Positions 33,074 through 41,928 of a DNA stretch of 64,000 nucleotides are shown here, one piece after another. Location: assembly GCF_004348685.1 (NCBI RefSeq), contig NZ_SMKO01000022.1, forward strand, positions 1 to 64,000. The letters run 5' to 3'. The stretch is from Nonomuraea deserti (GTDB lineage: Bacteria > Actinomycetota > Actinomycetes > Streptosporangiales > Streptosporangiaceae). Position 1 is the first letter of the stretch. Each line of letters opens with the position of its first letter. A program made the translations under genes and the position numbers. The notes beneath the pieces are model-generated. The model was given only the letters and a program-made list of their open reading frames with translations, had not been told where the DNA came from and did no database searches.

Positions 33074-33835
33074 ATGTCGGTGTTGAAGAGCCTTGTCGAC
33101 AGCGTGCGCGGCGGTGCGATCGAGGTGGTCGACCTCACCGCGCCCCTGTCGTCAGAAACGCCGATCCTCCAGTTGCCCGAGCCGTTCAGCAACACGATCC
33201 GGTTCTCTCTCGAGGAGATCAGCCACTACGACGACCGCGGCCCCGCCTGGTATTGGAACGACATCCACACCGGCGAGCACACGGGAACGCATTTCGACGC
33301 CCCCGTCCACTGGATCACCGGGCGTGACGGCGAGGACGTCTCCCAGGTGCCCCCGCGCAACCTGATCGCGCCGGCGGTCGTCCTCGACTTCGCCGACGAG
33401 GCGGCGAAGGATCACGACTTCCTGCTGAGCATCGACCACGTCAAGGAGTGGGAGCGCGCTCACGGCCCGCTGCCCGACGGTGGCTGGCTGCTCTACCGCA
33501 CGGGCTGGGACACCCGCTCCGGCGACCAGGACGACTTCCTGAACGCCTCCCACACGCCCGGCATCTCCGTGGAGTGCGCCGAGTGGCTGGCCGCCGAGAC
33601 GCCGATCGTCGGGCTCGGCGTCGAGACCGTCGGCACCGACGCGGGCGCCGCCCACTCCTTCGCCCCGCCCTTCCCCTGCCACTCCTTCCTGCTCGGCGCC
33701 GGCAAGTACGGGCTGACCCAGCTGCGCAACCTCGACCGCCTGCCCGTGACCGGCGCCGTGGTGCTCGCGCCGCCGCTGCCCATCGTGGGCGGCTCCGGCA
33801 GCCCGGTGCGCGTGCTCGCCCTGGTGGAACGTTGA
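33074..33835 (+). CDS. Cyclase-family metal-dependent hydrolase
   Basis: A 253-residue protein of the cyclase/kynurenine formamidase-like family. The metal site is visible in HTGEHTGTHFDAPVHW (HxGTHxDxPxH type). Such enzymes hydrolyse amides or lactams (for example N-formylkynurenine, isatin). ATG 33074 follows GAAGGAGGAAG. The stop overlaps the start of the thiamine-diphosphate enzyme gene, so the two act together, perhaps in catabolism of an aromatic or keto-acid compound; the substrate is unknown. Confidence 0.82.
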   Translation: MSVLKSLVDSVRGGAIEVVDLTAPLSSETPILQLPEPFSNTIRFSLEEISHYDDRGPAWYWNDIHTGEHTGTHFDAPVHWITGRDGEDVSQVPPRNLIAPAVVLDFADEAAKDHDFLLSIDHVKEWERAHGPLPDGGWLLYRTGWDTRSGDQDDFLNASHTPGISVECAEWLAAETPIVGLGVETVGTDAGAAHSFAPPFPCHSFLLGAGKYGLTQLRNLDRLPVTGAVVLAPPLPIVGGSGSPVRVLALVER

Positions 33836-35541
33836 TCGTCGCGGAGGCCGTGGGCCGGGCCCTGGCCGCCTGCGGGGTCGAGACCGCCTTCGGGGTGGTC
33901 GGCAGCGGCAACTTCCACGTCACCAACGCGCTCGTGGCCCACGGGGTGCGTTACATCGCCGCCCGCCACGAGGGCGGGGCCGCCACCATGGCCGACGCGT
34001 ACTCCCGCATGAGCGGGCGCGTCCCGGTGGTGTCGGTGCACCAGGGGCCGGGGCTGACGAACGCGATGACCGGCATCGCCGAGGCGGCCAAGAGCCGCAC
34101 GCCGCTGATCGTGCTCGCTGGGGAGGCCACCGACGTCCACTCCAACTTCCACGTCGACCAGGACGCCCTGGCCACCGCGGTGGGGGCGGTGCCGATGCGG
34201 GTCACCTCGGCGGGCACCGCGACGGCCCAGGTCGCCGAGGCCTTCCGGGTGGCCGTGGAGGAGCGGCGTACGGTCCTGCTGAACCTGCCGCTCCCCGTCC
34301 AGGCCGCCCCCTTCGACCCCGCCTCGACCGGGGACGCCGAGCCCGCCGCGTCGGCTGCCGGGGGAGCCCCGGTGGCAGACCGAGCGGAGGGCGGCGAAGC
34401 GTTCGCGAAGGGTGGAGAGGCGTTCGAGGACCTGGCGCGGCTGGCGGAGGAGGGCGAGGCGTTCGAGGACCTGGCGCGGCTGCTGGGCGCGGCCCGGCGG
34501 CCGGTGTTCATCGCGGGGCGCGGAGCCCGGCACGCGCGTGGCGAACTGGAAGAGCTGGCCGGCCGGGTGGGCGCGCTGCTGGCGACCTCCGCGGTGGCCA
34601 GAGGCCTGTTCCGCGGCAACCCCTGGGACCTCGACGTGAGCGGCGGCTTCGCCACCCCGCTCGCCACCGAGCTGATCAGGGGCGCCGACCTCGTCGTCGG
34701 ATGGGGATGCGCGCTCAACATGTGGACCACCGGCCACGGCGGCCTGATCTCGCCGGGGGCGAAGGTGGTGAAGGTCGATCTCGACCCGGGCGTCTTCAAG
34801 GCGTACACGTCCCCCGACCTCGGCGTGGTCGGCGACGTGGCCGCCGTGGCGAGGTCCGTGACCGCCCGCGTCGCCGGAGCCGGCGGTTACCGCTCGCCCG
34901 AGATCGGGCGGCGCATCCAGGCCGAGGGGCGCTGGCGGGACGTCCCGTACGACGACGAGAGCGCAGGCGGCCGGATCGACCCGAGGACGCTCACCATCGG
35001 GCTGGACGACCTGCTGCCGCACGAGCGGATCGTCTCTCCCGATTCCGGAAATTTCATGGGATACCCGTCGATGTTGATGGATGTCCCTGACGAGTTCGGG
35101 TTCTGCTTCACCCAGGCGTTCCAGTCGATCGGGCTGGGCCTCGCGACCGCGATCGGCGCCGCCGTGGCCCGTCCCGACCGGCTGCCGGTGGCGGCGCTCG
35201 GCGACGGCGGCGCCCTCATGGGCCTCGCCGACCTCGAGACCGTCGTCCGGCTGGGCCTGCCGATGGTGATCGTGGTCTACGACGACGAGGCGTACGGCGC
35301 CGAGGTCCACCACTTCGGCCCCCACGGGCACCCGCTCGGCACGGTCACCTTCCCGCCCGCCGATTTCGCCGCCATCGCCAGGGGCCACGGGCTCGACGCG
35401 GTCACGGTCACCGAGCAGGCCGACCTGGCGGGCGTGGCCGCCTGGCTCAACGGTTCCCGGGAACGTCCGCTGCTGGTGCACGCCAAGGTCACCCGGGACC
35501 ACGGCTCCTGGTGGCTGGAGAACGCCTTCAAATCCCACTGA
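33832..35541 (+). CDS. Thiamine-diphosphate-dependent enzyme (acetolactate synthase-like)
   Basis: A 569-residue enzyme of the TPP superfamily. PYR domain with the activating Glu in AARHEGGAATMADAY, central domain, and the PP domain with the TPP/Mg motif GDGGALMGLADLETVVRLGL ending in VVYDDEAYG (Asp-Asp where many relatives have Asn-Asn). Could be a 2-keto-acid decarboxylase or carboligase. TTG 33832 is taken as start because it overlaps the upstream stop as TTGA. Between the PYR and central domains lies a repeat-encoded linker (GEAFEDLARL twice) that is unusual for the family. Confidence 0.85.
   Translation: MIVAEAVGRALAACGVETAFGVVGSGNFHVTNALVAHGVRYIAARHEGGAATMADAYSRMSGRVPVVSVHQGPGLTNAMTGIAEAAKSRTPLIVLAGEATDVHSNFHVDQDALATAVGAVPMRVTSAGTATAQVAEAFRVAVEERRTVLLNLPLPVQAAPFDPASTGDAEPAASAAGGAPVADRAEGGEAFAKGGEAFEDLARLAEEGEAFEDLARLLGAARRPVFIAGRGARHARGELEELAGRVGALLATSAVARGLFRGNPWDLDVSGGFATPLATELIRGADLVVGWGCALNMWTTGHGGLISPGAKVVKVDLDPGVFKAYTSPDLGVVGDVAAVARSVTARVAGAGGYRSPEIGRRIQAEGRWRDVPYDDESAGGRIDPRTLTIGLDDLLPHERIVSPDSGNFMGYPSMLMDVPDEFGFCFTQAFQSIGLGLATAIGAAVARPDRLPVAALGDGGALMGLADLETVVRLGLPMVIVVYDDEAYGAEVHHFGPHGHPLGTVTFPPADFAAIARGHGLDAVTVTEQADLAGVAAWLNGSRERPLLVHAKVTRDHGSWWLENAFKSH
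34417..34494 (+). repeat. 39-bp in-frame tandem duplication in the TPP-enzyme gene
   Basis: Two copies start at 34417 and 34456 and encode EAFEDLARLAEEG and EAFEDLARLLGAA. A shorter related motif (GGEAFAKGGEAF) lies just before. The unit is 13 codons, so the frame is kept. Confidence 0.75.
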
Positions 35542-35970
35542 CCCCGCGCACCGTGGGACCCCTCCCACGACCGACCACGCGACCCTACAGGCAAGCCCAT
35601 GGTGTCCCGCGGGTCCCTTCCTCCGGCGCACCACAACGGGCACCCCCGACGGGACTTCCCACGCGCAGCTCCGCCGGGCGCCTTCACCGGCACCTCGTGC
35701 CATGTCTCCACACGGGGTCTGCGTCCGGGGTCTGCGTCCGGGGTCTGCGTCCGGGGTCTGCGTCCGGGGTCTGCGTCCGGGGTCTGCGTCCGGGATCTCC
35801 GCCCGGGGTCTCCGTCCGGCCGGGGCGTTAGCCCGGCGCCTCCGTTCGGCACCTGCTGTCGACACGTCGGGCGGCATCGCCGGACCGTGAGGGCCTCGGT
35901 CACGCAGGCCGGCACAGCAGGCCGGTCCGGCACCCGTCGGACGGGCACGATCCACGCTGGAGCGTGCGGG
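35542..35970. other. Non-coding gap between convergent TPP-enzyme and dhaM genes
   Basis: 429 bases without a credible gene. Open frames here arise from a 13-bp tandem repeat (35713-35816), which because of its length produces the same peptide in all three frames. No clear hairpin terminator was recognised for either neighbour. Confidence 0.6.
35713..35816 (+). repeat. 13-bp tandem repeat (CGGGGTCTGCGTC)
   Basis: Six exact copies begin at 35713, 35726, 35739, 35752, 35765 and 35778, followed by two diverged copies at 35791 and 35804. There are no spacers, so it is a minisatellite and not a CRISPR array. Function unknown. Confidence 0.9.
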
Positions 35971-36345
35971 TCACAGCTTGCGGAAGGTGCGGGACTCCTC
36001 GGCCGAGGCGAGCACGTCGGCGAGTGGCGCGTCCGCGCCGGCCGCCACCGCCGCCGCGATCGCGCCCTCCACGAACGGGACGTCCGCCACCACGATGCGC
36101 CCGTCCTCCTCCAGCAGGCGGGCGGTCAGCACCGAGCTGCCCAGGTCGGGGATGAGCACCACGCCGTCTCCCTGGTCGACGCCGCGCACCGCCGCCTCGA
36201 CGAGGTCCACGCTCGTGCCGAGACCGCCGTCCTCGGTGCCCCCGGCGGCCGCCACGGGCACCCCGGCACCGGCGATCCCCTTGGCCAGCGCCACGGCCTC
36301 CGCCGCCAGTCCGGCACTGTGCGAGACCAGCACCAGTCCCACCAT
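35971..36345 (-). CDS. dhaM: PTS-dependent dihydroxyacetone kinase, phosphodonor subunit DhaM
   Basis: A 124-residue EIIA-mannose-type protein that passes phosphate from PEP/EI/HPr to DhaL. The active His is H9 in LVLVSHSAGLAAEAV. Only the EIIA domain is present; the HPr and EI-like extensions of enterobacterial DhaM are missing, so general PTS proteins must supply the phosphate. ATG 36345 is used. Third gene of the dhaKLM set, 133 bases after dhaL. Confidence 0.85.
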   Translation of the reverse strand: MVGLVLVSHSAGLAAEAVALAKGIAGAGVPVAAAGGTEDGGLGTSVDLVEAAVRGVDQGDGVVLIPDLGSSVLTARLLEEDGRIVVADVPFVEGAIAAAVAAGADAPLADVLASAEESRTFRKL

Positions 36346-36478
36346 CACGCCACCCCACCAGCGGCGCACACCCACGGCCGCATTGTCACGCCTCCGCCGC
36401 GCCCGGTCGTGGCGCTTCTCGCCTCACGCGTCGTGGAGCCTCCCACGTCACCGGTCCTGGCGCCTCCCGTGCGGCCGG

Positions 36479-37096
36479 TCATGACGCCACGGTCGCCAGG
36501 GCCGCCATGAACAGCGCCGACGACGCCGCCCCCGGATCCTCGTGCCCGATGCTCCGCTCGCCCAGGTAGCTGGCACGGCCCTTGCGCGCCTGCATCGGGA
36601 TCGTGGCTCTCGCGCCCTCCGCGGCCGCCCGTGCCGCCTGCTCGAACGCCTCGCGCACCCCCACCCCGTCGCGTACGGCCAGCGCCAGGGCCCGCGAGGC
36701 CGGCGCCAGCGCGTCCACCATGGTCTTGTCGCCCGGCGCGGCCTTGCCCAGCCGCTCGACCGCCACGACGCCCTCGTCGAACGCCGCCGAGAAGCCGGCC
36801 AGCGTGACCGGCGAGTCCAGCGCCTTGCCCATCTGCCGGAACACCGACCCGTACAGCGGCCCGGAAGCGCCGCCGACGCGACGGATCAGCGCCGTGCCCG
36901 CCGAGGTCAGCACCTGCACCGGCGATTCGGGCGGCCATTCGGTGAGTGCCTTGCGGACCTCCGTGAGCCCGCGGTCGAGGTTGGTGCCGTGGTCGGCGTC
37001 GCCGATCGCCGCGTCCAGCCGCGTGAGGCGGTCGCGGTCGCGGCGGACGAGCCGGGCCGTCTCCTCGAACCAGGCCACGAACAGGTCGGTGTCCAT
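36479..37096 (-). CDS. dhaL: Dihydroxyacetone kinase subunit DhaL (ADP-binding)
   Basis: A 205-residue helical-barrel subunit holding ADP/Mg. The metal-binding motif is AAIGDADHGTNLDRGL, and the later GGASGPLYGSVFRQM and PGDKTMVDAL segments are typical. It receives phosphate from DhaM and transfers it to dihydroxyacetone bound to DhaK. ATG 37096; 161 bases separate it from dhaK, a gap with no gene. Confidence 0.92.
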   Translation of the reverse strand: MDTDLFVAWFEETARLVRRDRDRLTRLDAAIGDADHGTNLDRGLTEVRKALTEWPPESPVQVLTSAGTALIRRVGGASGPLYGSVFRQMGKALDSPVTLAGFSAAFDEGVVAVERLGKAAPGDKTMVDALAPASRALALAVRDGVGVREAFEQAARAAAEGARATIPMQARKGRASYLGERSIGHEDPGAASSALFMAALATVAS

Positions 37097-37257
37097 CGGA
37101 TGCGCGCGAAGCGCCCCGCCTGCTTCGGCCGGCGGGGGAGTCCGCGCTCCCTCCCTTCAACAGGTGTCCTGGCGGATCGGCGGTCGCACGGTGCGCCTCG
37201 CGATCCGGCTTCTGGTGCGGCCTGGCGGGCAGGCGCTTCCGCCGGGGAGCGGAGACG

Positions 37258-38232
37258 TCACCATCGCAGGCCCGGCGTATCGACCGGGGCGTCCCACAGG
37301 CGGGTCAGCGTGTCGTCGAGCCGGCACACGGTGACGGAGAAGCCCTGCATGTCGAGGCTCGTCACATAGTTGCCGACCAGCGACCGCGAGACCCGCGCTC
37401 CCTTGCCCTTGACGTACGCCGCCACCTCCGCGAAGACGACGTACAGCTCCATGAGGGGCGTGCCGCCCATGCCGTTCACCATGACGAGCAGGTCGCCCTG
37501 CAACGGCAGGTCGCCGTGGATCGCCTCCATGGCGGTGGCCGCCAGCTCGCGCGCCGGCGCCATCGGCACCCTGGCCCTGCCGGGCTCGCCGTGGATGCCG
37601 ATGCCCAGCTCCACGTCCGTCTCCGGCAGGTCGAACGTCGGCTTGCCGGCGTGCGGCGTCGTGCACGAGGTCAGCGCGATGCCGAACGACCTGCTGCGTT
37701 CGTCGACCGCGCCGGCCACGGCGGCCACGTCGTCCAGCGGCGCGCCCTCCTCGGCCAGCGCCCCGGCGATCTTCTCGACGAACAGGGTCGCGCCGGTGCC
37801 CCGGCGGCCCGCCGTGTAGAGGGAGTCCTGGACGGCCACGTCGTCGTCGACCAGCACGCTGGCCACCTCGACGTCCTCGACCAGTTCGGCGGCCATCTCG
37901 AAGTTGAGCACGTCGCCGGTGTAGTTCTTGACGATGTGCAGCACGCCGGCGCCGCCGTCCACGGCCTTGGTCGCCTCGATGATCTGGTCGGGCACCGGCG
38001 AGGTGAAGATCTCGCCGGGGCAGGCCGCGTCGAGCATGCCGTACCCGACGAAACCGGCATGCAGCGGTTCGTGCCCCGAGCCGCCGCCCGACACCAGGCC
38101 GACCTTTCCCCGGCGCGGGCCATCGGCCCGGTAGACCACCTGGTCGCGGATCCGCAGCGTGGGATGGGCCGCGGCCATGCCCTTCAGCGCGTCCGCAACG
38201 ACGGAGTCCGCCGAGTTGATGAGCTTCTTCAT
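37258..38232 (-). CDS. dhaK: Dihydroxyacetone kinase subunit DhaK (substrate-binding)
   Basis: A 324-residue subunit that binds dihydroxyacetone covalently. Signatures: VGLVSGGGSGHEPLHAGFVG, NYTGDVLNFEMAAEL, FGIALTSCTTPHAGKPTF and the His-bearing ELGIGIHGEPG. First gene of the operon, giving dihydroxyacetone phosphate for glycolysis. Divergent from plsC across 173 bases. Confidence 0.94.
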   Translation of the reverse strand: MKKLINSADSVVADALKGMAAAHPTLRIRDQVVYRADGPRRGKVGLVSGGGSGHEPLHAGFVGYGMLDAACPGEIFTSPVPDQIIEATKAVDGGAGVLHIVKNYTGDVLNFEMAAELVEDVEVASVLVDDDVAVQDSLYTAGRRGTGATLFVEKIAGALAEEGAPLDDVAAVAGAVDERSRSFGIALTSCTTPHAGKPTFDLPETDVELGIGIHGEPGRARVPMAPARELAATAMEAIHGDLPLQGDLLVMVNGMGGTPLMELYVVFAEVAAYVKGKGARVSRSLVGNYVTSLDMQGFSVTVCRLDDTLTRLWDAPVDTPGLRW

Positions 38233-38405
38233 GGTGAGTACATCTGCCCGTTTTCACGACCACGCAAGCGTCGTGACGCGGACGGGCGGAGGCCGCCCGG
38301 CGCCCACGCGAGAACGGGCGCCCGGGGTGCGGCCAGGAAGGGCGTCACCCGGCGCCTCGCGCCCCCGACTACCGTGAGACCCGCCTGAGCAGCTACCTTC
38401 TGCTC

Positions 38406-39152
38406 ATGGCTGAGATCGTGTACCCGCCGGTGATCGCCGCCGCGCGGACCCTCTTTCGCGTGCTCGACATCCGCTTCCACATGGAGGGGACCGAACACGT
38501 GCCGCAGACGGGGGGAGCGGTGCTGGTGAGCAACCACATCAGCTACCTCGACTTCATCTTCGCCGGGTTCGCCGCGCTGCCGTCGAAGCGGCTGGTGCGC
38601 TTCATGGCCAAGCAGGACGTGTTCGAGCACCGGATCTCCGGCCCGCTGATGCGGGGCATGCACCACATCCCCGTCGACCGGGGCGCGGGCGCGGGCTCGT
38701 ACGCGACGGCGCTGCGGATGCTCAAGGCCGGTGAGGTCGTGGGCGTCTTCGCGGAGGCCACGATCAGCCGGTCGTTCACCGTCAAAGAGATCAAGAACGG
38801 CGCGATCCGGATGGCCCAGGCGACCAACGTGCCGGTGATCCCGGTGGCGCTGTGGGGCAGCCAGCGGCTGTGGACCAAGGGGCGGCCGAAGAAGCTCCTG
38901 CAGCGGCACGTGCCGCTCACCATCCTGGTGGGCGAGCCGATGCACCCCAAGCGCGGCGAGAACGTCAACGATCACGTGACGGACCTGCACACGCGGTTGT
39001 CGGAGCTGGTCGACCGGGCGCAGCGCACCTATCCGGAGGTGCCGCAGGGCGTGTGGTGGCAGCCCGCCCATCTCGGCGGCACCGCGCCGACCCCCGAGGA
39101 GGCGGCGGCCATGGACGCGGCCGAGGCGGAGGCCAGGGTCAGGAAGGACTGA
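38406..39152 (+). CDS. 1-acyl-sn-glycerol-3-phosphate acyltransferase (PlsC family)
   Basis: A 248-residue acyltransferase in phospholipid synthesis, attached to the membrane. The catalytic HX4D motif is NHISYLDF; the glycerol-phosphate binding motif appears as GVFAEATISRS in place of FPEGT, and VPVIPVALWG is the following conserved block. ATG 38406. It converges with the kinase gene and shares a hairpin terminator with it. Confidence 0.87.
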   Translation: MAEIVYPPVIAAARTLFRVLDIRFHMEGTEHVPQTGGAVLVSNHISYLDFIFAGFAALPSKRLVRFMAKQDVFEHRISGPLMRGMHHIPVDRGAGAGSYATALRMLKAGEVVGVFAEATISRSFTVKEIKNGAIRMAQATNVPVIPVALWGSQRLWTKGRPKKLLQRHVPLTILVGEPMHPKRGENVNDHVTDLHTRLSELVDRAQRTYPEVPQGVWWQPAHLGGTAPTPEEAAAMDAAEAEARVRKD

Positions 39153-39167
39153 CCGCCGACGCACGTG

Positions 39168-39195
39168 CCCCCCGCCCGGTGATCGGTGCGGGGGG
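39168..39195. terminator. Bidirectional hairpin between plsC-like and kinase genes
   Basis: CCCCCCGC (39168-39175) pairs with GCGGGGGG (39188-39195); CCG and CGG extend the stem inward across one bulged base. It lies in the 45-base gap between two convergent genes. No U-tract. Confidence 0.65.
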
Positions 39196-39197
39196 TG

Positions 39198-40004
39198 TCA
39201 GATGGCCGCCTGGTAGGCGCTGGCGCGCATGCCCGCCAATAAACCCGCCGTCTGCTCCGGGGTGTAGCGGCGCACGGGGTCGTGGTGGAGCAGCCCCTCG
39301 ATCAGCGGGCGCATCACGCCCGCCCGCCGCGGCGGCGGATAGGGCCCGCTGCGGGCCATGCCGAGCACGGTCGCCGCGTCCTGCCCAGGGTAGGGAGGCT
39401 GGCCCTCGACGGCGCTGTAGAGGGTGGCGCCGAAGGACCACATGTCGGCCTCCTTGCTGGCCGGCCCTCCGTGCAGCCGCTCGGGCGCCATGAACGCGGG
39501 CGTGCCGCGCAGGCGCCGCGACGTCGTCATGCGGATGTCGCCCTCGGCGGTCGCTATGCCGAAGTCGGTCAGCACCACCCGGTCACCGGTCAGCATGACG
39601 TTGGCCGGCTTCACGTCACGGTGCAGCACGCCGGCCTGGTGGGCGGTGCGCAGCGCGGCGAGCAGGTGCTGGCCGATGGCCGCCACCGACTGTGCGGGCA
39701 GTGTGCCCACCTGGGAGAGCAACTGGTGCAGCGAGAGCCCGTCGAGATATTCCATCACGATCCAGAGCTTGCCGCCCTCCTCGATCAGGTCGTGCACCGT
39801 GACGATGTTGGGGTGCGTCAGCCCGGCAGCCATCCTGGCCTCACGCAGCACCCGCCGGCGCACCATCTCGGCCTCGCCGGCCAAGGTAAGCTCCTTAAGC
39901 GCCACCGTACGGTGGAGAAGCTGATCGAACGCGCGCCAGACGACGCCCATACCCCCACGACCGGCCTCCTCGTTCAGGAGGTACCGTCCGCCGATCTCCC
40001 GCAT
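39198..40004 (-). CDS. Soluble Hanks-type Ser/Thr protein kinase
   Basis: A 268-residue protein consisting of a kinase domain only. Gly-rich loop EEAGRGGMGVVWRAF, catalytic Lys in VALKELTL, catalytic loop HRDVKPANVML, LTDFGIAT and FMAPERLHG are all intact, so it should be active. No membrane helix or sensor domain (such as PASTA) follows, in contrast to PknB-type kinases. Substrates unknown. Confidence 0.9.
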   Translation of the reverse strand: MREIGGRYLLNEEAGRGGMGVVWRAFDQLLHRTVALKELTLAGEAEMVRRRVLREARMAAGLTHPNIVTVHDLIEEGGKLWIVMEYLDGLSLHQLLSQVGTLPAQSVAAIGQHLLAALRTAHQAGVLHRDVKPANVMLTGDRVVLTDFGIATAEGDIRMTTSRRLRGTPAFMAPERLHGGPASKEADMWSFGATLYSAVEGQPPYPGQDAATVLGMARSGPYPPPRRAGVMRPLIEGLLHHDPVRRYTPEQTAGLLAGMRASAYQAAI

Positions 40005-40207
40005 ACCATCCCCTCAAGCTCGGGGATAATCATGTCACCTCAGCACAGGCCTTAGGGTGCCTAACGTGATCTGGATATGTCGGAATGTGCGGCTGCGCTG
40101 GTCAACGGCCTAGAAATTCGATCCGACACAGCGCGCCACACCAGTCCGACCCCTGCCGGACATACGCCGGCGGCGCCCGTCAGGACGCCCCGCCGCCCGG
40201 GTGCCGG

Positions 40208-40831
40208 TCAGGCGAGGAGGCGGAGCGCGCGCTCGGCCAGCCCCTCCGGCGCCGTCTTCGGCGACCCGCACGTGAAGGGCGGCTGCGGATCGTACTCGAT
40301 CACCAGCTGCACGCTCTGCGCGGTCAGCTCGTCCGTGGCCTGCGCCAGCAGCGTCAGCGCCATGTCGATGCCCGCGGACACCCCGGCCGCGGTCACGATC
40401 TTGCCTTCCGTGACCACACGCTCGCTGACCGGCTCGGCGCCGACCTGCTTGAGAAAGTCGAGCAGGGCCCAGTGCGTGGTCGCCTTCAGCCCTTTCAGCA
40501 GCCCCGCCGCGCCCAGGAGGAGCGAGCCGCTGCACACCGAGGTCGTCCATGTGGTGTGCTCGTGCGCCTGCCGGATCCAGCCGGTCAGAGCGGTGTCGGA
40601 CATGACGTCCAAGGTGCCGAGGCCGCCGGGGACGATGATCACGTCGGGCCGGGGCATGTCGGCGTAGGAGGCCGTGGCGGCCAGCGTGAGCGTGCCCTGG
40701 TCGTCGACGACGGGGCCGGCCTCCTCGGCGACGAACGTGACCGTGCAGCCCGGCGCGAAGGCCATCACGGTGTACGGCCCGACCGCGTCCAGCGCGGTGA
40801 AACGAGGATAAAGCGGGATAGCCACCTGCAT
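40208..40831 (-). CDS. DJ-1/PfpI-family protein
   Basis: A 207-residue protein of the DJ-1/PfpI superfamily. The nucleophile elbow with Cys is SVCSGSLLLGAAGLL and the Glu/Gly turn is VIIVPGGLGTLDV; ATTHWALLDFL follows, as in isonitrile-hydratase-like members. It starts 2 bases after the GlxA-type regulator gene, so the two are co-transcribed and probably functionally linked. Reaction unknown. Confidence 0.83.
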   Translation of the reverse strand: MQVAIPLYPRFTALDAVGPYTVMAFAPGCTVTFVAEEAGPVVDDQGTLTLAATASYADMPRPDVIIVPGGLGTLDVMSDTALTGWIRQAHEHTTWTTSVCSGSLLLGAAGLLKGLKATTHWALLDFLKQVGAEPVSERVVTEGKIVTAAGVSAGIDMALTLLAQATDELTAQSVQLVIEYDPQPPFTCGSPKTAPEGLAERALRLLA

Positions 40832-40833
40832 GG

Positions 40834-41793
40834 TTAAGTCTCCTTCGACTGGAACCGGCGACGGTAGTCGCCGGGTGAGATCCGCCAGTGACGGCGGAAG
40901 ACGCGGTAGAGCGTCTCCGGCGTCCCGAGCCCCGACTCCCTGGCCACCGTGGCCAGCGGGTGACCGGTGACCTCCAGGAGCCGCCTGGCGGCGTCGGCCC
41001 GGCTGCGCTCGACGTACCGGCCGGGCGACAGGCCCGTCTGCTCGGTGAAGACGCGGGAGAGGTGGCGCTCGCTCATGCCGGCGAGCGCGGCGAGCGCGGC
41101 CACGCTGAGGTCGGCCCCGGGGTTGGCGTCGATGTGGACCTGCAGCTCCCTGATCGGCTCGCTGCGCGGCGTCATGGCCCGCATCGGCGTGCTGAACTGG
41201 CTCTGCCCGCCCGGCCGGTGCAGGTAGACCACGAGCCCGCGGGCGACGTCGCGGGCCAGCGCGTGGCCGTGGTCCCTGGCCACCAGCGCCAGCGCGAGGT
41301 CCACCCCGGACAGGACGCCCGCCGACGTCCAGACGTGGCCGTCCTCGATGTAGAGCGGGTCGGGGTCCACCTCGACGCACCCGTAGCCGGCCGCGAGCTC
41401 GTCCGCGACCAGCCAGTGCGTGGTGGCCCGCCGGTGGTCCAGCAGCCCGGCCTCGGCCAGCACGAACGCGCCGTTGCAGACGGAGGCGACGCGCCGCGCG
41501 CCGCCGGCCAGCCGGGCGACCTGCGCGACCAGCTCGCCGCCCGCGATCTGCTCGGGCACGGAGAACCCACCCGCCACCAGCAGCGTGTCGACCGGCCCTT
41601 CGACCTCGCCGAGCGGCGCGGCCATGACGGTGACCCCGTTGCCGGCCGGCACGGCGCCCCCGCCCACGGCCGCCACCTCGACCTGGTAGCCGCCGCGCGC
41701 GAACAGGGCCGCCGTCGCGAAGACGTCGGCGGGCCCGGCCATGTCGAGCAGCTGGAAGCAGGGAAAGACGACCACCAGGATGCGTCGCTGCAT
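40834..41793 (-). CDS. GlxA-type AraC-family regulator with DJ-1/PfpI sensor domain
   Basis: A 319-residue regulator: residues 1-190 are a DJ-1/PfpI domain (FQLLDMAGPADVFATA; VCNGAFVLAEAGLL with the conserved Cys), residues 215-315 an AraC DNA-binding domain (LSVAALAALAGMSERHLSRV and HPLATVARESGLGTPETLYR). The downstream gene encodes a stand-alone DJ-1/PfpI protein, suggesting that sensor and enzyme share a ligand. ATG 41793 is used; an upstream in-frame codon at 41850 is unlikely. Confidence 0.88.
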   Translation of the reverse strand: MQRRILVVVFPCFQLLDMAGPADVFATAALFARGGYQVEVAAVGGGAVPAGNGVTVMAAPLGEVEGPVDTLLVAGGFSVPEQIAGGELVAQVARLAGGARRVASVCNGAFVLAEAGLLDHRRATTHWLVADELAAGYGCVEVDPDPLYIEDGHVWTSAGVLSGVDLALALVARDHGHALARDVARGLVVYLHRPGGQSQFSTPMRAMTPRSEPIRELQVHIDANPGADLSVAALAALAGMSERHLSRVFTEQTGLSPGRYVERSRADAARRLLEVTGHPLATVARESGLGTPETLYRVFRRHWRISPGDYRRRFQSKET

Positions 41794-41928
41794 GCCTTCA
41801 TGCTGGCCGCGCACCCTGGTGGCGTCAACGACACGTCCATTGCAGATCACGCCATCCCGGGCGCGCGCGATCGGCGCCCCGCACGACGGACGCCCCCGGC
41901 ACGCGGTGGCCGGGGGCGTCAGGAACGA

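Noticed and set aside
35713..35816. CRISPR array or repeat-protein gene
   Set aside because: Units of 13 bp without spacers; length is not a multiple of three and there is no start with a ribosome-binding site.
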